Shown here in pieces: positions 51,617 to 60,863 of a stretch of DNA of 64,000 nucleotides (within the stretch, counting starts at the first letter, position 1; the number at the start of each line of letters is the position of its first letter). Made by a program: the position numbers and the translations under genes. The DNA is taken from positions 434,001 through 498,000 of the forward strand of contig NZ_CP141945.1 of the NCBI RefSeq assembly GCF_035658495.1, written 5' to 3'. This stretch comes from Novosphingobium sp. RL4 (GTDB lineage: Bacteria; Pseudomonadota; Alphaproteobacteria; Sphingomonadales; Sphingomonadaceae). The notes under the pieces were generated by a model, which was given only the letters and a program-made list of their open reading frames with translations, did not search any database and was not told where the DNA came from.

Positions 51617-51937
51617 ATGGCCGCCAAGGGGAACAGCCACATTCGCGAGATTTCGGCGAAGTGGGACGAAGTGCTGCTGGTTTGCCGCAAGTGCAGCAGG
51701 AAATTCCCCGGCGGTTTCGGCAAGAAGGGCGAACAGCGGCTTGAAAAAGCGCTCAAGTCCGAACTGAAGACGAAGGGCCGCTACAAGGTGGTGCCGGTCT
51801 CCTGCCTGGATATCTGTCCGAAGCACGCAATCTGCCTGGTCAGGGCGAGCGAACCAGGAACCGTCCATCTGATCAAATCTGGCGCCACGATGGAGGACGT
51901 GATCGAGACGCTGCTTCCTGCGCCTGCGGAGCAATAG
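51617..51937 (+). CDS. Thioredoxin-like [2Fe-2S] ferredoxin-type small protein
   Basis: A 106-residue protein resembling the thioredoxin-fold ferredoxin domain: strand WDEVLLVCRKCSRKF, helix KKGEQRLEKALKSELK, strand YKVVPVSCLDICPKHAICLV and a C-terminal helix. Four cysteines occur as C-x2-C and C-x3-C; the first pair is closer together than the usual C-x10-12-C, so cluster type is uncertain. AGGGA about 8 nt before 51617 favours this start over an earlier in-frame one. It stands alone between a terminator and a Fur-like box. Possible electron carrier or metal-related protein. Confidence 0.7.
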   Translation: MAAKGNSHIREISAKWDEVLLVCRKCSRKFPGGFGKKGEQRLEKALKSELKTKGRYKVVPVSCLDICPKHAICLVRASEPGTVHLIKSGATMEDVIETLLPAPAEQ

Positions 51938-52104
51938 CGACTCGAAAAAAATCCGCGTTTCCAGCGATCTGACAACGCCCGGCGCCGCCGAAGGCACACT
52001 GCAAAGATAACGAAAAGGCACCGCCTCTCGCGCCCTGCGATACCAGAACCGCCCCTGAAACCAGGCGGTTTCCTGTAGCGAACGTGAAATGCAATCGTTG
52101 CTAT

Positions 52105-52119
52105 TGCAAATGACTCGCA
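52105..52119 (+). promoter_or_regulatory. Fur-like operator before siderophore-type receptor operon
   Basis: TGCAAATGACTCGCA, 13 of 15 bases identical to TGCTAATGATTCGCA at 35997-36011. It lies 47 nt upstream of the receptor ATG in a short AT-rich stretch. It supports iron repression of the 52167-56508 operon. Confidence 0.65.
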
Positions 52120-52166
52120 GTTTTAATAGTTGGCGGCCAACAAGGGTCGAACAGGGAAACCTTCGA

Positions 52167-54305
52167 ATGTCAGATTTTGCCGTGGGCCGCCGTGCCTGCT
52201 CGCTCACGCTCGCCTGGACGCTCGCGCTTGCTGCCTCGCTGCCGCAAGCCGCCCATGCCGATGAAGCCGAGGCCGCGCCGGATCAGGTCAAGTCGTCCGA
52301 AATCACCGTGCTGGGACAGCGCAGCGAGGACTACAAGGTCGAGCAGCTCACCACCGCAACCCGCACCGGCACCGACATCATGGACGTGCCGCAATCGATC
52401 CAGTTCGTGCCGCGCGATGTGATAGACGACCAGCAGGTCCTCGATCTCACCAGCGCGCTGCGCAATGTCAGCGGCATCCAGGCCGGGACCAATGCCGGCA
52501 ACCGTTCGGAAAGCTTCACGATCCGCGGGTTCCGTTCATCCTATTACGCCGTCGACTCGATCATGCTGAGCCCCGCGATCGAGACCAACGACAGCTACCG
52601 CGACATGGCCAACATCGAGCGCATCGAAGTGCTCAAGGGGCCCGCCTCCGTGCTTTACGGTCGCGGCGATCCGGGCGGCCTCATCAATATCGTGACCAAG
52701 CAGCCGCGCTTCGAGCGGGGCATGAACTTCTCGGTCCAGGCCGGCAGCAACGACTTCGCGCGCGGCCAGCTCGATGTGACCGGCCCGGTCGATGCCGCCA
52801 AGACGCTTGCCGTGCGCTTCATAGCCGCCGCCCAGACAGGCGACACCTTCCGTGACATCTTCCAGCCCTACCGCCGCCAGTTCCTGTCCGGATCGGTGCT
52901 GTGGGAGCCGGACGACAAGACCCGCGTGATCGCCAGCCTCACGTACGCGCACCAGCATAACCAGACGGACCGCGGCATCGTCGCCACCCCGGACGCCGAC
53001 GGCGATCTGGTGGTCAATCTCCCGCGTACGCGGTTCCTCGGCGAACGCTGGGCGACCACGGAATCCGAACGCTACGAGTTCAACTACCGCATAGAGCGCG
53101 AACTGACCGACTGGCTGACGATCCGCCAGATCGGCCACTACGACGAAGGCAAGCTCGACCTGTTCGGCATCAACTACGGCAACAGCGTGGCCGTGAACGC
53201 CACCACCGGCGCCCGCACGATCACGCGCACCGCCGTCGAGCAGCACGAGAACAACCACAACTACGACGCGCAGGCCGACATGGTCGCGCGCTTCAGCACC
53301 GGCGGCATCGGCCACACTGTCGTCGTCGGCGGCGAATATGTGAAGTCCTACCGCTTCCGCACGTTCGCCCGCGCCACGCTGGCGGCCATCGACATCGACA
53401 ACCCGGTCTACGGCGCCGAGCCCGGCACTTTCGTCCCCGCGGCCGACCGCAAGGTGCAGGCCAAGTCCTATTCGGCCTACTTCCAGGACCAGATCGACAT
53501 CGGCGATCACTTCAACCTGCTGGCAGGCGTGCGCTACGACCATGCGAAGCAGTCCGACTTCGGCACCACGCAATATGCGTCGAACGACAAGGCCTGGTCG
53601 CCGCGCGTCGGCGTGGTCTACAAGCCGATCGAGAACGTATCGCTGTTCGCCGATTTCACCCGCTCGTTCCAGTCCAAGCCCGAACCGACGATCGACGGCA
53701 AGCCGATCGATCCCGAGAAGGGCAAGCAGTACGAAGCCGGGATCAAGGCCGAACTATTCGGCGGCAGGCTCGGCACCACCCTGGCGGTCTATGAACTCAC
53801 CCGCGAGAACGTGACGCAGCAGGACCCCAACAACGTCGGCTACAACATCAACGCCGGCGTCCAGCGCTCTCGCGGTGTGGAACTGGACATGTCGGGATCG
53901 ATCAGCCCCAGCGTGAAGGTGATCGCCAACGGCGCCTATACCGACGCGACGGTGCGGGAATCGACCGACTATGCCAAGGGCAACCAGCTGATCGGCGTGC
54001 CCAAGTGGAGCGGCAGCGTGTGGCTGACCTGGGAGCCGGTCGACGGCCCGCTGCGTGACTTCGGCGTGGGCGGCGGCGTGTTTGCGGCCAGCAACCGGCA
54101 GGGCAACCTCGAAAACACCTTCTCGATCGGCGGCTATACGCGGCTCGACAGCAGCCTGTGGTACAAGCTGGCCGACAAGGTGCGCCTGACGCTCAACGTC
54201 AAGAACATCACCAACGACTACTACATGGAATCTTCGGTTTCGCGCTCGCAGGTCGTGCCGGGTGAAGGCCGCAGCTTCCTCGTCGGACTGAGCGGGAGCT
54301 TCTGA
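52167..54305 (+). CDS. TonB-dependent siderophore receptor
   Basis: A 712-residue outer-membrane receptor of the ferrisiderophore group. The signal peptide ends at A-A-H-A; the TonB box is near SSEITVLGQRSED. Plug signatures are IMDVPQSIQFVPRDVIDDQQ, LRNVSGIQAGTNAGNRSESF, IRGFRSSYYAVDSIM and IERIEVLKGPASVLYGRGDPGGLINIVTKQPRFE. The barrel ends LVGLSGSF. The ATG at 52167 has AGGGA about 10 nt upstream. A Fur-like box and two coupled exported proteins (2-nt gap, then 4-nt overlap) make an iron-regulated three-gene operon. Hydroxamate- or citrate-type ligand is possible; not resolvable here. Confidence 0.93.
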   Translation: MSDFAVGRRACSLTLAWTLALAASLPQAAHADEAEAAPDQVKSSEITVLGQRSEDYKVEQLTTATRTGTDIMDVPQSIQFVPRDVIDDQQVLDLTSALRNVSGIQAGTNAGNRSESFTIRGFRSSYYAVDSIMLSPAIETNDSYRDMANIERIEVLKGPASVLYGRGDPGGLINIVTKQPRFERGMNFSVQAGSNDFARGQLDVTGPVDAAKTLAVRFIAAAQTGDTFRDIFQPYRRQFLSGSVLWEPDDKTRVIASLTYAHQHNQTDRGIVATPDADGDLVVNLPRTRFLGERWATTESERYEFNYRIERELTDWLTIRQIGHYDEGKLDLFGINYGNSVAVNATTGARTITRTAVEQHENNHNYDAQADMVARFSTGGIGHTVVVGGEYVKSYRFRTFARATLAAIDIDNPVYGAEPGTFVPAADRKVQAKSYSAYFQDQIDIGDHFNLLAGVRYDHAKQSDFGTTQYASNDKAWSPRVGVVYKPIENVSLFADFTRSFQSKPEPTIDGKPIDPEKGKQYEAGIKAELFGGRLGTTLAVYELTRENVTQQDPNNVGYNINAGVQRSRGVELDMSGSISPSVKVIANGAYTDATVRESTDYAKGNQLIGVPKWSGSVWLTWEPVDGPLRDFGVGGGVFAASNRQGNLENTFSIGGYTRLDSSLWYKLADKVRLTLNVKNITNDYYMESSVSRSQVVPGEGRSFLVGLSGSF

Positions 54306-54307
54306 CG

Positions 54308-55036
54308 ATGCGGGGGGCGTTTGCCGCTGCCCTGCTGCTCGCAGGCGCCGTCCTTCCTGCATCCGTCCAGGCGGCGGATGCGGGACGCATCCTGTTCCTG
54401 ATGCGCGCGGACCCTCCGGGCGGCTCGGCCGATCCGCAAGTGAAGGCGCATCTGGAGCAGCTCGGCTACCGGGTGACCGCGAGCGAAGGCTTGCCCGCTA
54501 TGCCCGATCCCTGCGGGTTCGATCTCGTGGTGATGTCGTCCACGGTGCGGTCCAACCAGTTCACCGCCGATCGCACCGTCATCACGCGGCTGCGCGACAT
54601 GGGCGTACCGCTGGTGACCTGGGAGAACGACCTGCTCGACGACTTGTGGATGACCGGGCTGCGCCGCGATACCGATTTCGGCGAGCTGGAAACCGGGCAC
54701 TACATCTGGCTGGTCCGCGCGCCGCATCCTCTGGCGGCAGGCGTTCCTGCCGGGCTGGGAACCTGGACCGAGGCCCGCACGCCCGCCGGTTGGGGCAAGC
54801 CCGGCCTCGGCGCCGACATCATCATGACCTGGCCGGGCGAACCGGACAAGGCGACGCTGTTCGGCTACGAGGCGGGGGTAACGATGGACCACGATCACCT
54901 CGCCCCGGCGCGGCGCGTGTTCATCGGCATGGAGAACAACAGCTTCGCCCGGATGACCGATACCGGCCGAAAGTTGTTCGACGCCGCGATCGCATGGGCG
55001 GCATCGGGACGCAAAAGCTGCGGAGCCAAGAAATGA
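54308..55036 (+). CDS. Exported protein of unknown function, ThuA/glutamine-amidotransferase-like fold suspected
   Basis: A 242-residue periplasmic protein with signal peptide (cleavage after S-V-Q-A). The order of elements, RILFLMRADPPGGSADPQVKAHLEQLGYRVTASEG, FDLVVMSSTVRSNQFTADRTVITRLRDMGVPLVTWEN and a C-terminal helix, suggests a flavodoxin-like or class I amidotransferase-like alpha/beta fold similar to ThuA-type proteins, but no catalytic Cys-His pair is evident. It starts 2 nt after the siderophore-receptor stop and overlaps the next gene by 4 nt, so it acts with both. Possible ligand-handling partner of the receptor. Confidence 0.75.
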   Translation: MRGAFAAALLLAGAVLPASVQAADAGRILFLMRADPPGGSADPQVKAHLEQLGYRVTASEGLPAMPDPCGFDLVVMSSTVRSNQFTADRTVITRLRDMGVPLVTWENDLLDDLWMTGLRRDTDFGELETGHYIWLVRAPHPLAAGVPAGLGTWTEARTPAGWGKPGLGADIIMTWPGEPDKATLFGYEAGVTMDHDHLAPARRVFIGMENNSFARMTDTGRKLFDAAIAWAASGRKSCGAKK

Positions 55037-56508
55037 AGGCCGGGCGATATGCAGCCTTGCTGGCGGCGGCCCTCGTTCCCCTTGCCGCTTTCGCGCAGGA
55101 AGGGGCGATCCCCGAACCCAAACCTCTCGTTGCGCGGTATCGCGCCGAGGACGGGCGACTGACGATCGGCGGCGGGCCGGAGGCCGAACAGGTGGCAGGC
55201 GCGGCGGCAGGCAAGCTGACGGCCCGGATATCCGGCCCTGACGGCGCAGTGCCGCTGCTCACGCAGGGCACGGTCATGCTGGCGATCCTGCCGCGCACAT
55301 TGACAGCCATGGAAAGCGCCGCGGTACGGCGTTTCTCCGGCGGAGTGCCGTTCACGCTGCCGCTGATGCAGGGGCTTTACGCCCATCTTCGCCGCGACGC
55401 GGCGGGCACGGTCGACGCACGCGCCCTGCCGATCGCGGCGTCCCTGCTCGCGCCCGGCGGCCAGACGGCACTGACCCGCTCTCTGCCCGCCTACAAGCCG
55501 CTCTCTCCTGAAAAGCTGGACGAGGCCCTGCAAGCTCTTTCCGCCCTTCCCGGCGCGACTTACGCAGAGGCCGGTTCTGGATATAGGGCCAAGGACGGCA
55601 CCCTCGCGATCGTCGGCAGTGACACGCTTACCGAACTGCTACCGGACATCCTGCAGGCCTATGCCCGCCGCGCGCCGGACGTTCGGTTCACGACCGACTT
55701 GCGCGGCTCCTCTACGGCGATGCCCGCGCTTTCGGCGGGAACATCGCTGATCGCGCCGATGGGGCGGGAGGCATGGCAGAACGATATCGATGCATTCCGG
55801 CAGGTAAAAGGCTACGCCCCCACCCGCATCCGCATCGCTTACGCCAGCCATGGCCCCCGGCCCGACGGCAAGACCCCGCCCGCGATCTACGTCAATGCGA
55901 GCAATCCTGTTTCCGGTCTGACCATGGAGCAGGTCCGCCGCATCTTCGCGGCGGGTGCCGATGGCGGGGACATCGCGGACTGGGGACAGTTGCAAGGCGC
56001 CCCGCATTCGGACCGGTCCGCACCGATCCACGTCTACGGCGCCCGCGATGACGGCGGCTTCGGCACCGCTATGCGCCTCTCGAAGCTGGACGGCCTGCCC
56101 TTCAGCGCCCGCTATCGCAGCATGGCGAGCGGCAAGGCGATCCTCGCCGCCGTTGCCGCAGACCCGCTTGCCATCGGCTATGCAACGTGGATGGATGCGG
56201 GAGATGCGCCTGCGGGCGTGCGCGTGCTTCCCTTGTCGAAACGGCAGGGCAGCCCTTACGTTCTTCCAGCAGCCGATGGCCACCGGGGCGAATGGCCGAT
56301 CTCCTACTTCTTCAACGTCTACGTCGACGCCCGGCCCGAACCGGGGTCAGGCAGCCGCACAGCGCCCGAAGCCAAGGCGCTGCTGCGCTTTCTGCTTTCG
56401 GACCAGGGCCAGTCCATCATCGCCCGCCACAGCAGGGAGGAAAACGGCTATCTCCCGCTGGACTCTGCCGACCTTGCGGAAGAACGCGCCAAAGTCGAAG
56501 CTCTCTGA
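55033..56508 (+). CDS. PstS-like periplasmic substrate-binding protein
   Basis: A 491-residue protein with a signal peptide (A-A-F-A). Residues 30-170 have no clear homologue; residues 175-480 resemble the PBP-like_2/PstS domain: GTLAIVGSDTLTELLPDILQAYARRAPDVRFTTDLRGSSTAMPALSAGTSLIAPMGREAW, then NPVSGLTMEQVRRIFAAGA and the C-terminal LLRFLLSDQGQSIIARHSREENGYLPL. No PstABC genes follow. PstS-like proteins without an ABC partner occur beside TonB receptors, possibly as oxyanion binders or surface ligand scavengers. Its ATGA overlap with the preceding gene shows coupling. Confidence 0.8.
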   Translation: MKAGRYAALLAAALVPLAAFAQEGAIPEPKPLVARYRAEDGRLTIGGGPEAEQVAGAAAGKLTARISGPDGAVPLLTQGTVMLAILPRTLTAMESAAVRRFSGGVPFTLPLMQGLYAHLRRDAAGTVDARALPIAASLLAPGGQTALTRSLPAYKPLSPEKLDEALQALSALPGATYAEAGSGYRAKDGTLAIVGSDTLTELLPDILQAYARRAPDVRFTTDLRGSSTAMPALSAGTSLIAPMGREAWQNDIDAFRQVKGYAPTRIRIAYASHGPRPDGKTPPAIYVNASNPVSGLTMEQVRRIFAAGADGGDIADWGQLQGAPHSDRSAPIHVYGARDDGGFGTAMRLSKLDGLPFSARYRSMASGKAILAAVAADPLAIGYATWMDAGDAPAGVRVLPLSKRQGSPYVLPAADGHRGEWPISYFFNVYVDARPEPGSGSRTAPEAKALLRFLLSDQGQSIIARHSREENGYLPLDSADLAEERAKVEAL

Positions 56509-56527
56509 CGAAAGAGCCGGCAGCCGC

Positions 56528-56764
56528 TCAGGGCCTGCGTCCCGTGTCGTTGCCACGCTCGTTATCCGGCACGGCATCGTCGACCATCGCTCCTGCATCG
56601 TCTGCGGTCGGCTCGCCGGTCGGCAGCGGCGCGAAAGTCGCCGTGGGCTGCGAGGTCGGGGTTTCGGTATGATCGGGCACCACCGTCGTATCCGGCGAGG
56701 GGCTGCAAGCGGCGAGCGCGAGCACGGCCGTTCCCATCAATGCGGCTATCCAGGTCCTTGTCAT
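56528..56764 (-). CDS. Small lipoprotein, hypothetical
   Basis: A 78-residue precursor with lipobox LALAAC (lipidated Cys20) and a Thr/Pro/Asp-rich, low-complexity mature part (PDHTETPTSQPTATFAPLP). No domain is recognised; it looks like a spacer or envelope tether. It lies 12 nt after the TIR-TPR gene on the same strand and may be co-transcribed. Confidence 0.65.
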   Translation of the reverse strand: MTRTWIAALMGTAVLALAACSPSPDTTVVPDHTETPTSQPTATFAPLPTGEPTADDAGAMVDDAVPDNERGNDTGRRP

Positions 56765-56776
56765 GGCATCTCCCCT

Positions 56777-58750
56777 TCAAACGACTCGATCATGGTCGAT
56801 TCCTATCTGATGCAAGACTGTCTGAAAGCGGGGTTCCTGTCTAATCGGGTCCAGCAGCGGATCGGTATTGGCAAGCACGAGGCCCGCGTCTCCGATAGCG
56901 AGGCCGCGTTCCAGCGCCGCGAGCGCATCGTCCTTGCGGCCCCATTGCGCGAAGACCAGCGCCTGCTGGTAAAGGCAATTATCCCCGTATTCCCGTTCCA
57001 TTTCCGCCAGATGGCGTTGTCCGGCGGCTTCGCCTGATAGGCGCGCGTCGGCAATCGCCAGCCCGCGAATGCGGGACAACGGGCTGGTTTCCGCTTCGAA
57101 ATAGCCGCGTGCCGCCCCATAATCGCCCTGCACCAGGGCAATGTCGCCAAGGATGCGATGGACGTTGTTGACCTTGGGATTGAGCGAGAGCGCACCGCGA
57201 ACGGCCTGCTGCGCGGCGTCGTAAGCGCGCGCACAGAACTCGGCGATAGCCTCGGTCCGCAGCACCGAGGCATTGAGCGGATCCAGCCGCAGCGCCCGGG
57301 CCACGGCCTTGCGGGCATCGGCAAAGGACCCGGTGAAAGCGGCATAAAGCGCGAAACTGCCCAGGATGGCGGCATTGCCATAGCCCAGCTCGAAGCTCTT
57401 CTCATAAGGCTGCCGCGCCCCCGCAAGATCGAGCCGCCCGTTGGAGAGCACGAAGCCCAGTGCGGAATGGCCCTCCGCCAGTCCGGGCGCCAGTTCGATC
57501 GCCTCGCGGGCCGCGGCGATAGCCTTGTCGAAGTACCCGGCCAGTTCCTTGCCGCTTGCATAGCTGCTGCCGATCACCGTCAGCGCGCGGGACCGCGCCG
57601 CTTGCGCTGCGGCATAGCCCGGATCGAGGGATAACGCCCGGTCGAACGCCGCCAGCGCCCCCCGGTCGGAGGGTTCGTCCGCCGCCAGATTGTAAAGCGC
57701 CATGCCGTGCAGATAGCTGTCGAACGCGGCGACGCTGGACGTGCCTCCGATCCTCTGCTTGCCGCTCGCCCCGTCTCCGCTGCCGCCGAGCGAGACGATC
57801 AGGGAATCGACGACATTGGCCGCAATCTCGTTCTGCACGTCGAGCACGTTGGCCAGCTTGCGATCGAAAGTCTCCGACCAGGACTGGAACCCCGTCGCCC
57901 CGTTGACCAGCCGCGCGGTCACCCGCAGGCTTTCCCCGGCCCGACGCACGCTCCCCTCCAGCACGAAAGCCACGCCCAGCGCACGCGCGATCTGGGCAAT
58001 CGTTCGGGCACCGGTGCGAAAGGCGTCGGACGATGTCAACGCGGCAACGGAAAGCCGCGGATTGAGGCTGAGCGCGGCGCGCAGTTCTTCCGAGAGGCCG
58101 TCGGAGAAATAGGTCTGCTCGGGATCGTCGCTGAGGTTTTCGAACGGCAGGACGGCAATGCTGTTGCCATCCGCCTTAGGCGACAGCACGCCAAGCCGCC
58201 ATGCCGCAAGCCCGCCGCCCAGCACCGCGATGCAGGCCCCGCCCGCGATCAATGCCCGCCGCCGTGACAGCTTCGTCCCGCCCTCTCGCGCGGCCGGAAC
58301 GGGCCGCTCGACGCTGAGAGAGTTTCCGGGGTCCGCCGCAACCGCCTCGATCGCGCGCAGCAGCTCCCGGAATGCCGGGGATGCCGTCCGCTTTCCCCAA
58401 TTGCCGAGATCGATGTACTGCACCTGCCGAAAGCCCAGCGGCGGTTCGGCGCCGTCCAGCGTGACAGAGACCATGCGGCCACGATCCCGGCCGCGCGTGG
58501 CTTCATCGCGAACCCAATGGGACTGGATGGAGCGGGCCGTCCACACCACCACGACCACGTCGGCACTTTCCAGCGCGCTTTCGGTGGTGTGGGCAAAGCG
58601 TTGCCCGCCCGCCAGCAAACCGTCCCACCACACGATCAGGCCGCGCTTTTCCAGCGCAGCAATGATCGGCAACACGCGATCGCGATCATCGCGCGAGTAG
58701 CTGAGGAATATCGTCCGGACAACTATTTCATCGGGCGAGGAATTTTCCAT
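56777..58750 (-). CDS. Membrane TIR-domain protein with TolB/FlgO-like domain and TPR repeats
   Basis: A 657-residue multidomain protein. Residues 10-135 are a bacterial TIR domain: box 1 IFLSYSRDDRD, the WWDGLLAGGQRF loop, and SHWVRDEATRGRDRG with Glu83 in the position of the catalytic NADase glutamate. One membrane helix covers about 167-187. Residues 196-315 resemble the TolB/FlgO-like N-terminal part of adenylate-cyclase-type signalling proteins (IAVLPFENLSDDPEQTYFSDGLSEELRAALS, FVLEGSVRRAGESLRVTARL). TPR repeats fill 350-640. The TIR domain is cytoplasmic if the helix is inserted N-in. Divergent from the SLOG gene (124-nt gap). Confidence 0.88.
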   Translation of the reverse strand: MENSSPDEIVVRTIFLSYSRDDRDRVLPIIAALEKRGLIVWWDGLLAGGQRFAHTTESALESADVVVVVWTARSIQSHWVRDEATRGRDRGRMVSVTLDGAEPPLGFRQVQYIDLGNWGKRTASPAFRELLRAIEAVAADPGNSLSVERPVPAAREGGTKLSRRRALIAGGACIAVLGGGLAAWRLGVLSPKADGNSIAVLPFENLSDDPEQTYFSDGLSEELRAALSLNPRLSVAALTSSDAFRTGARTIAQIARALGVAFVLEGSVRRAGESLRVTARLVNGATGFQSWSETFDRKLANVLDVQNEIAANVVDSLIVSLGGSGDGASGKQRIGGTSSVAAFDSYLHGMALYNLAADEPSDRGALAAFDRALSLDPGYAAAQAARSRALTVIGSSYASGKELAGYFDKAIAAAREAIELAPGLAEGHSALGFVLSNGRLDLAGARQPYEKSFELGYGNAAILGSFALYAAFTGSFADARKAVARALRLDPLNASVLRTEAIAEFCARAYDAAQQAVRGALSLNPKVNNVHRILGDIALVQGDYGAARGYFEAETSPLSRIRGLAIADARLSGEAAGQRHLAEMEREYGDNCLYQQALVFAQWGRKDDALAALERGLAIGDAGLVLANTDPLLDPIRQEPRFQTVLHQIGIDHDRVV

Positions 58751-58874
58751 GCTTCCCCCGAATTTGAGCAGAACGCCGCCCTTATCGTATTAGACGTTAG
58801 GATAGCTTGACTGTTAACATGAACACGCGGAACTTTGCACTACCGTCACCGGCGGCAATTCGGGATATGTTTCC

Positions 58875-60863
58875 ATGCAATCCGGGGGATGCCGCCAGAT
58901 GGTTCAAGTTCCGCCGCTGCCTGCCCTTCGCCTGACCCTGGGCGTTACCGGCCACCGGGAAGACAATCCCTCCTTCGCCGCCCACCGCCACGCCGTTGCC
59001 GCCGTGCTTGCCGAGATTTGCGATACGATCCAGTCCGGCCTCGCGGGCGAAGCGCTGGCGCTGGCGCTGGGGCCGATCGAACCGGTGCGCCTCTACGGCC
59101 TGCTGGCTGACGGAACCGACCAGATGGTCGCCGCGATGGCACTGGCGCTCGGCTGGGAAGTGATCGCCCCATTGCCGTTCGGCCGGGCGCTTTACCGGGC
59201 CGTGGCCAGCCACACAGCCACCGGGGCTGACGCGCGCGCCTTGCTTGAAGGGCGTCCTCCCGCCGATCCGCAAGTGCTGGAACGCGCGCTCGCGCTGGAT
59301 CGAATTTTCGAGACGGTCCGGCTGTTCGAACTGGCCGAACGTGACAGCGAAGTGTCGAACGCTCTTCTCGCCATGCTGGACGATCCCGGCTGTGCCGCCA
59401 AGACCCAGACCTTCTCCGCCTGCTGTTCGGAGCGGGTGGCGCTGGCGGGGCGGGTGATGATCGAACAGGCGGACATCGTGATCGCGGTGTGGGACGGCGC
59501 GACCCGGAGCCTTGTAGGCGGTACCGGGCATACCATCGCAAGGACGCTCCAACAGAACGGCGCCGTGATCTGCATCGATCCCGCCGCGCCTTCGGACTGG
59601 CGGATCATGCAGTCTCCCGAAGCGCTCGTCACGCGTCCACCGGCGGAAGGCCGCGACGCCGTGCTGCGCCGGCTCATCCGATCCGCCTTGCGCCCGGAAA
59701 GCGATGCCCAGCTTCCGGCAGGCGTCGCCAGCCTCGGGGACGAGGCCTGGCCCTCCCGCAGTCACCCGCTTTCAGGCGGATACCGCCGGATCGAGGCGAT
59801 GTTTTCCGGCGACGGCAGGCCGTTCCGCCCGCTGGCCCTGCGCTATGAACCGCCCGAGGCCTTCGCCAGCGGCAGCGGCGCGCCGCTCCTGGCCGACATA
59901 CGTGCCCTTCCAGGACTGGACGGCGACTTTGTCGGCAACGTGGAGCGATCCCTGCTACGCCGCTTCGCCTGGGCGGACGGGATATCGACGCACCTGTCCG
60001 ATGCTTATCGCGGCGGCATGGTGGCGAACTTCGTGCTTTCCTCGCTCGCGATCGCCGCCGGCATCGCCTATCAGCCTCTCGGCGCGCAGAAGTGGTTCTT
60101 CGCCGGAATCGAATTCCTGCTGCTGATCGCCATCATCCTGATTACCTGGCAGGGCGTGCGGCGGCGCTGGCACAGCCGCTGGTTCACCACCCGCCGGGTC
60201 GCCGAATACCTGCGTCACGCCCCGATCCTGCTCGCCCTTGGCGTAGCGCGCCCGCCGGGCCGCTGGCCCCAGGGGATCTACACCAGTTGGCCGGAATACT
60301 ATGCACGTGCCGCCTTGCGCGAGGTCGGCCTGCCCGCCGCACCGATGACGCATGAATACCTGCGCACCGCGATGACGCGCCTGCTCAGCCCCCACGTCGC
60401 CGAGCAGCGGGACTATCACATCGGCAAGGCACGGAGGTTGCGGCATGTCCATCACAGCCTCGACCGTATTTCCGAGACGCTGTTCATTCTCGCAGTGGTT
60501 TCCGTATCAATCTACCTGCTGATCGAAATCGCCGCGGCCACGGGCCTGCTTGCCGAGGGGTTCCCGCACGCCGCATCGAAGGTCTTCACTTTCCTCGGCG
60601 TATGCTTCCCCACCTTCGGCGCGGCCATCGCGGGTATCCGCTACTTCGGCGATTTCGAGCGCTTTTCCGCAATCTCCCGGATCACCGCCGAACGCCTCGA
60701 CGGGCTGGACCGCCGTATCGAAATTCTCGCCGCCGACGATGAGGCGCGGATCGACTATGCCGTGGTGGCGCAGCTTGCGCATGACATGGATTCCATCGTC
60801 GTGTCCGAGATCGAAAGCTGGCAGGCGGTCTTCGCCGGAAAGCAGATCACGGTTCCGGTATGA
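58875..60863 (+). CDS. SLOG-like nucleotide-sensor domain fused to four-helix SLATT/DUF4231-like membrane module
   Basis: A 662-residue protein. Residues 19-225 look like a SLOG (LOG/DprA-like Rossmann) domain: LTLGVTGHRED, RLYGLLADGTDQMVAAMAL, EQADIVIAVWDGATRSLVGGTGHTIARTLQQNGAVICID. The C-terminal half has two helix pairs (about 381-427 and 537-590) with intervening RRWHSRWFTTRRVAEYLRHAP and, after the second pair, PTFGAAIAGIRYFGDFERFSAISRITAERL, the layout of SLATT/DUF4231 effector modules in nucleotide-linked conflict systems. A second ATG at 58899 with GGGGGA upstream is an alternative start. It overlaps the CHAT gene by 4 nt. Interpretation rests on motif reading. Confidence 0.8.
   Translation: MQSGGCRQMVQVPPLPALRLTLGVTGHREDNPSFAAHRHAVAAVLAEICDTIQSGLAGEALALALGPIEPVRLYGLLADGTDQMVAAMALALGWEVIAPLPFGRALYRAVASHTATGADARALLEGRPPADPQVLERALALDRIFETVRLFELAERDSEVSNALLAMLDDPGCAAKTQTFSACCSERVALAGRVMIEQADIVIAVWDGATRSLVGGTGHTIARTLQQNGAVICIDPAAPSDWRIMQSPEALVTRPPAEGRDAVLRRLIRSALRPESDAQLPAGVASLGDEAWPSRSHPLSGGYRRIEAMFSGDGRPFRPLALRYEPPEAFASGSGAPLLADIRALPGLDGDFVGNVERSLLRRFAWADGISTHLSDAYRGGMVANFVLSSLAIAAGIAYQPLGAQKWFFAGIEFLLLIAIILITWQGVRRRWHSRWFTTRRVAEYLRHAPILLALGVARPPGRWPQGIYTSWPEYYARAALREVGLPAAPMTHEYLRTAMTRLLSPHVAEQRDYHIGKARRLRHVHHSLDRISETLFILAVVSVSIYLLIEIAAATGLLAEGFPHAASKVFTFLGVCFPTFGAAIAGIRYFGDFERFSAISRITAERLDGLDRRIEILAADDEARIDYAVVAQLAHDMDSIVVSEIESWQAVFAGKQITVPV

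Noticed and set aside
59056..59074. Triple GCGCTG repeat in the SLOG gene
   Set aside because: A short in-frame ALALAL stretch in a Leu/Ala-rich helix; no sign of a regulatory or phase-variable repeat.
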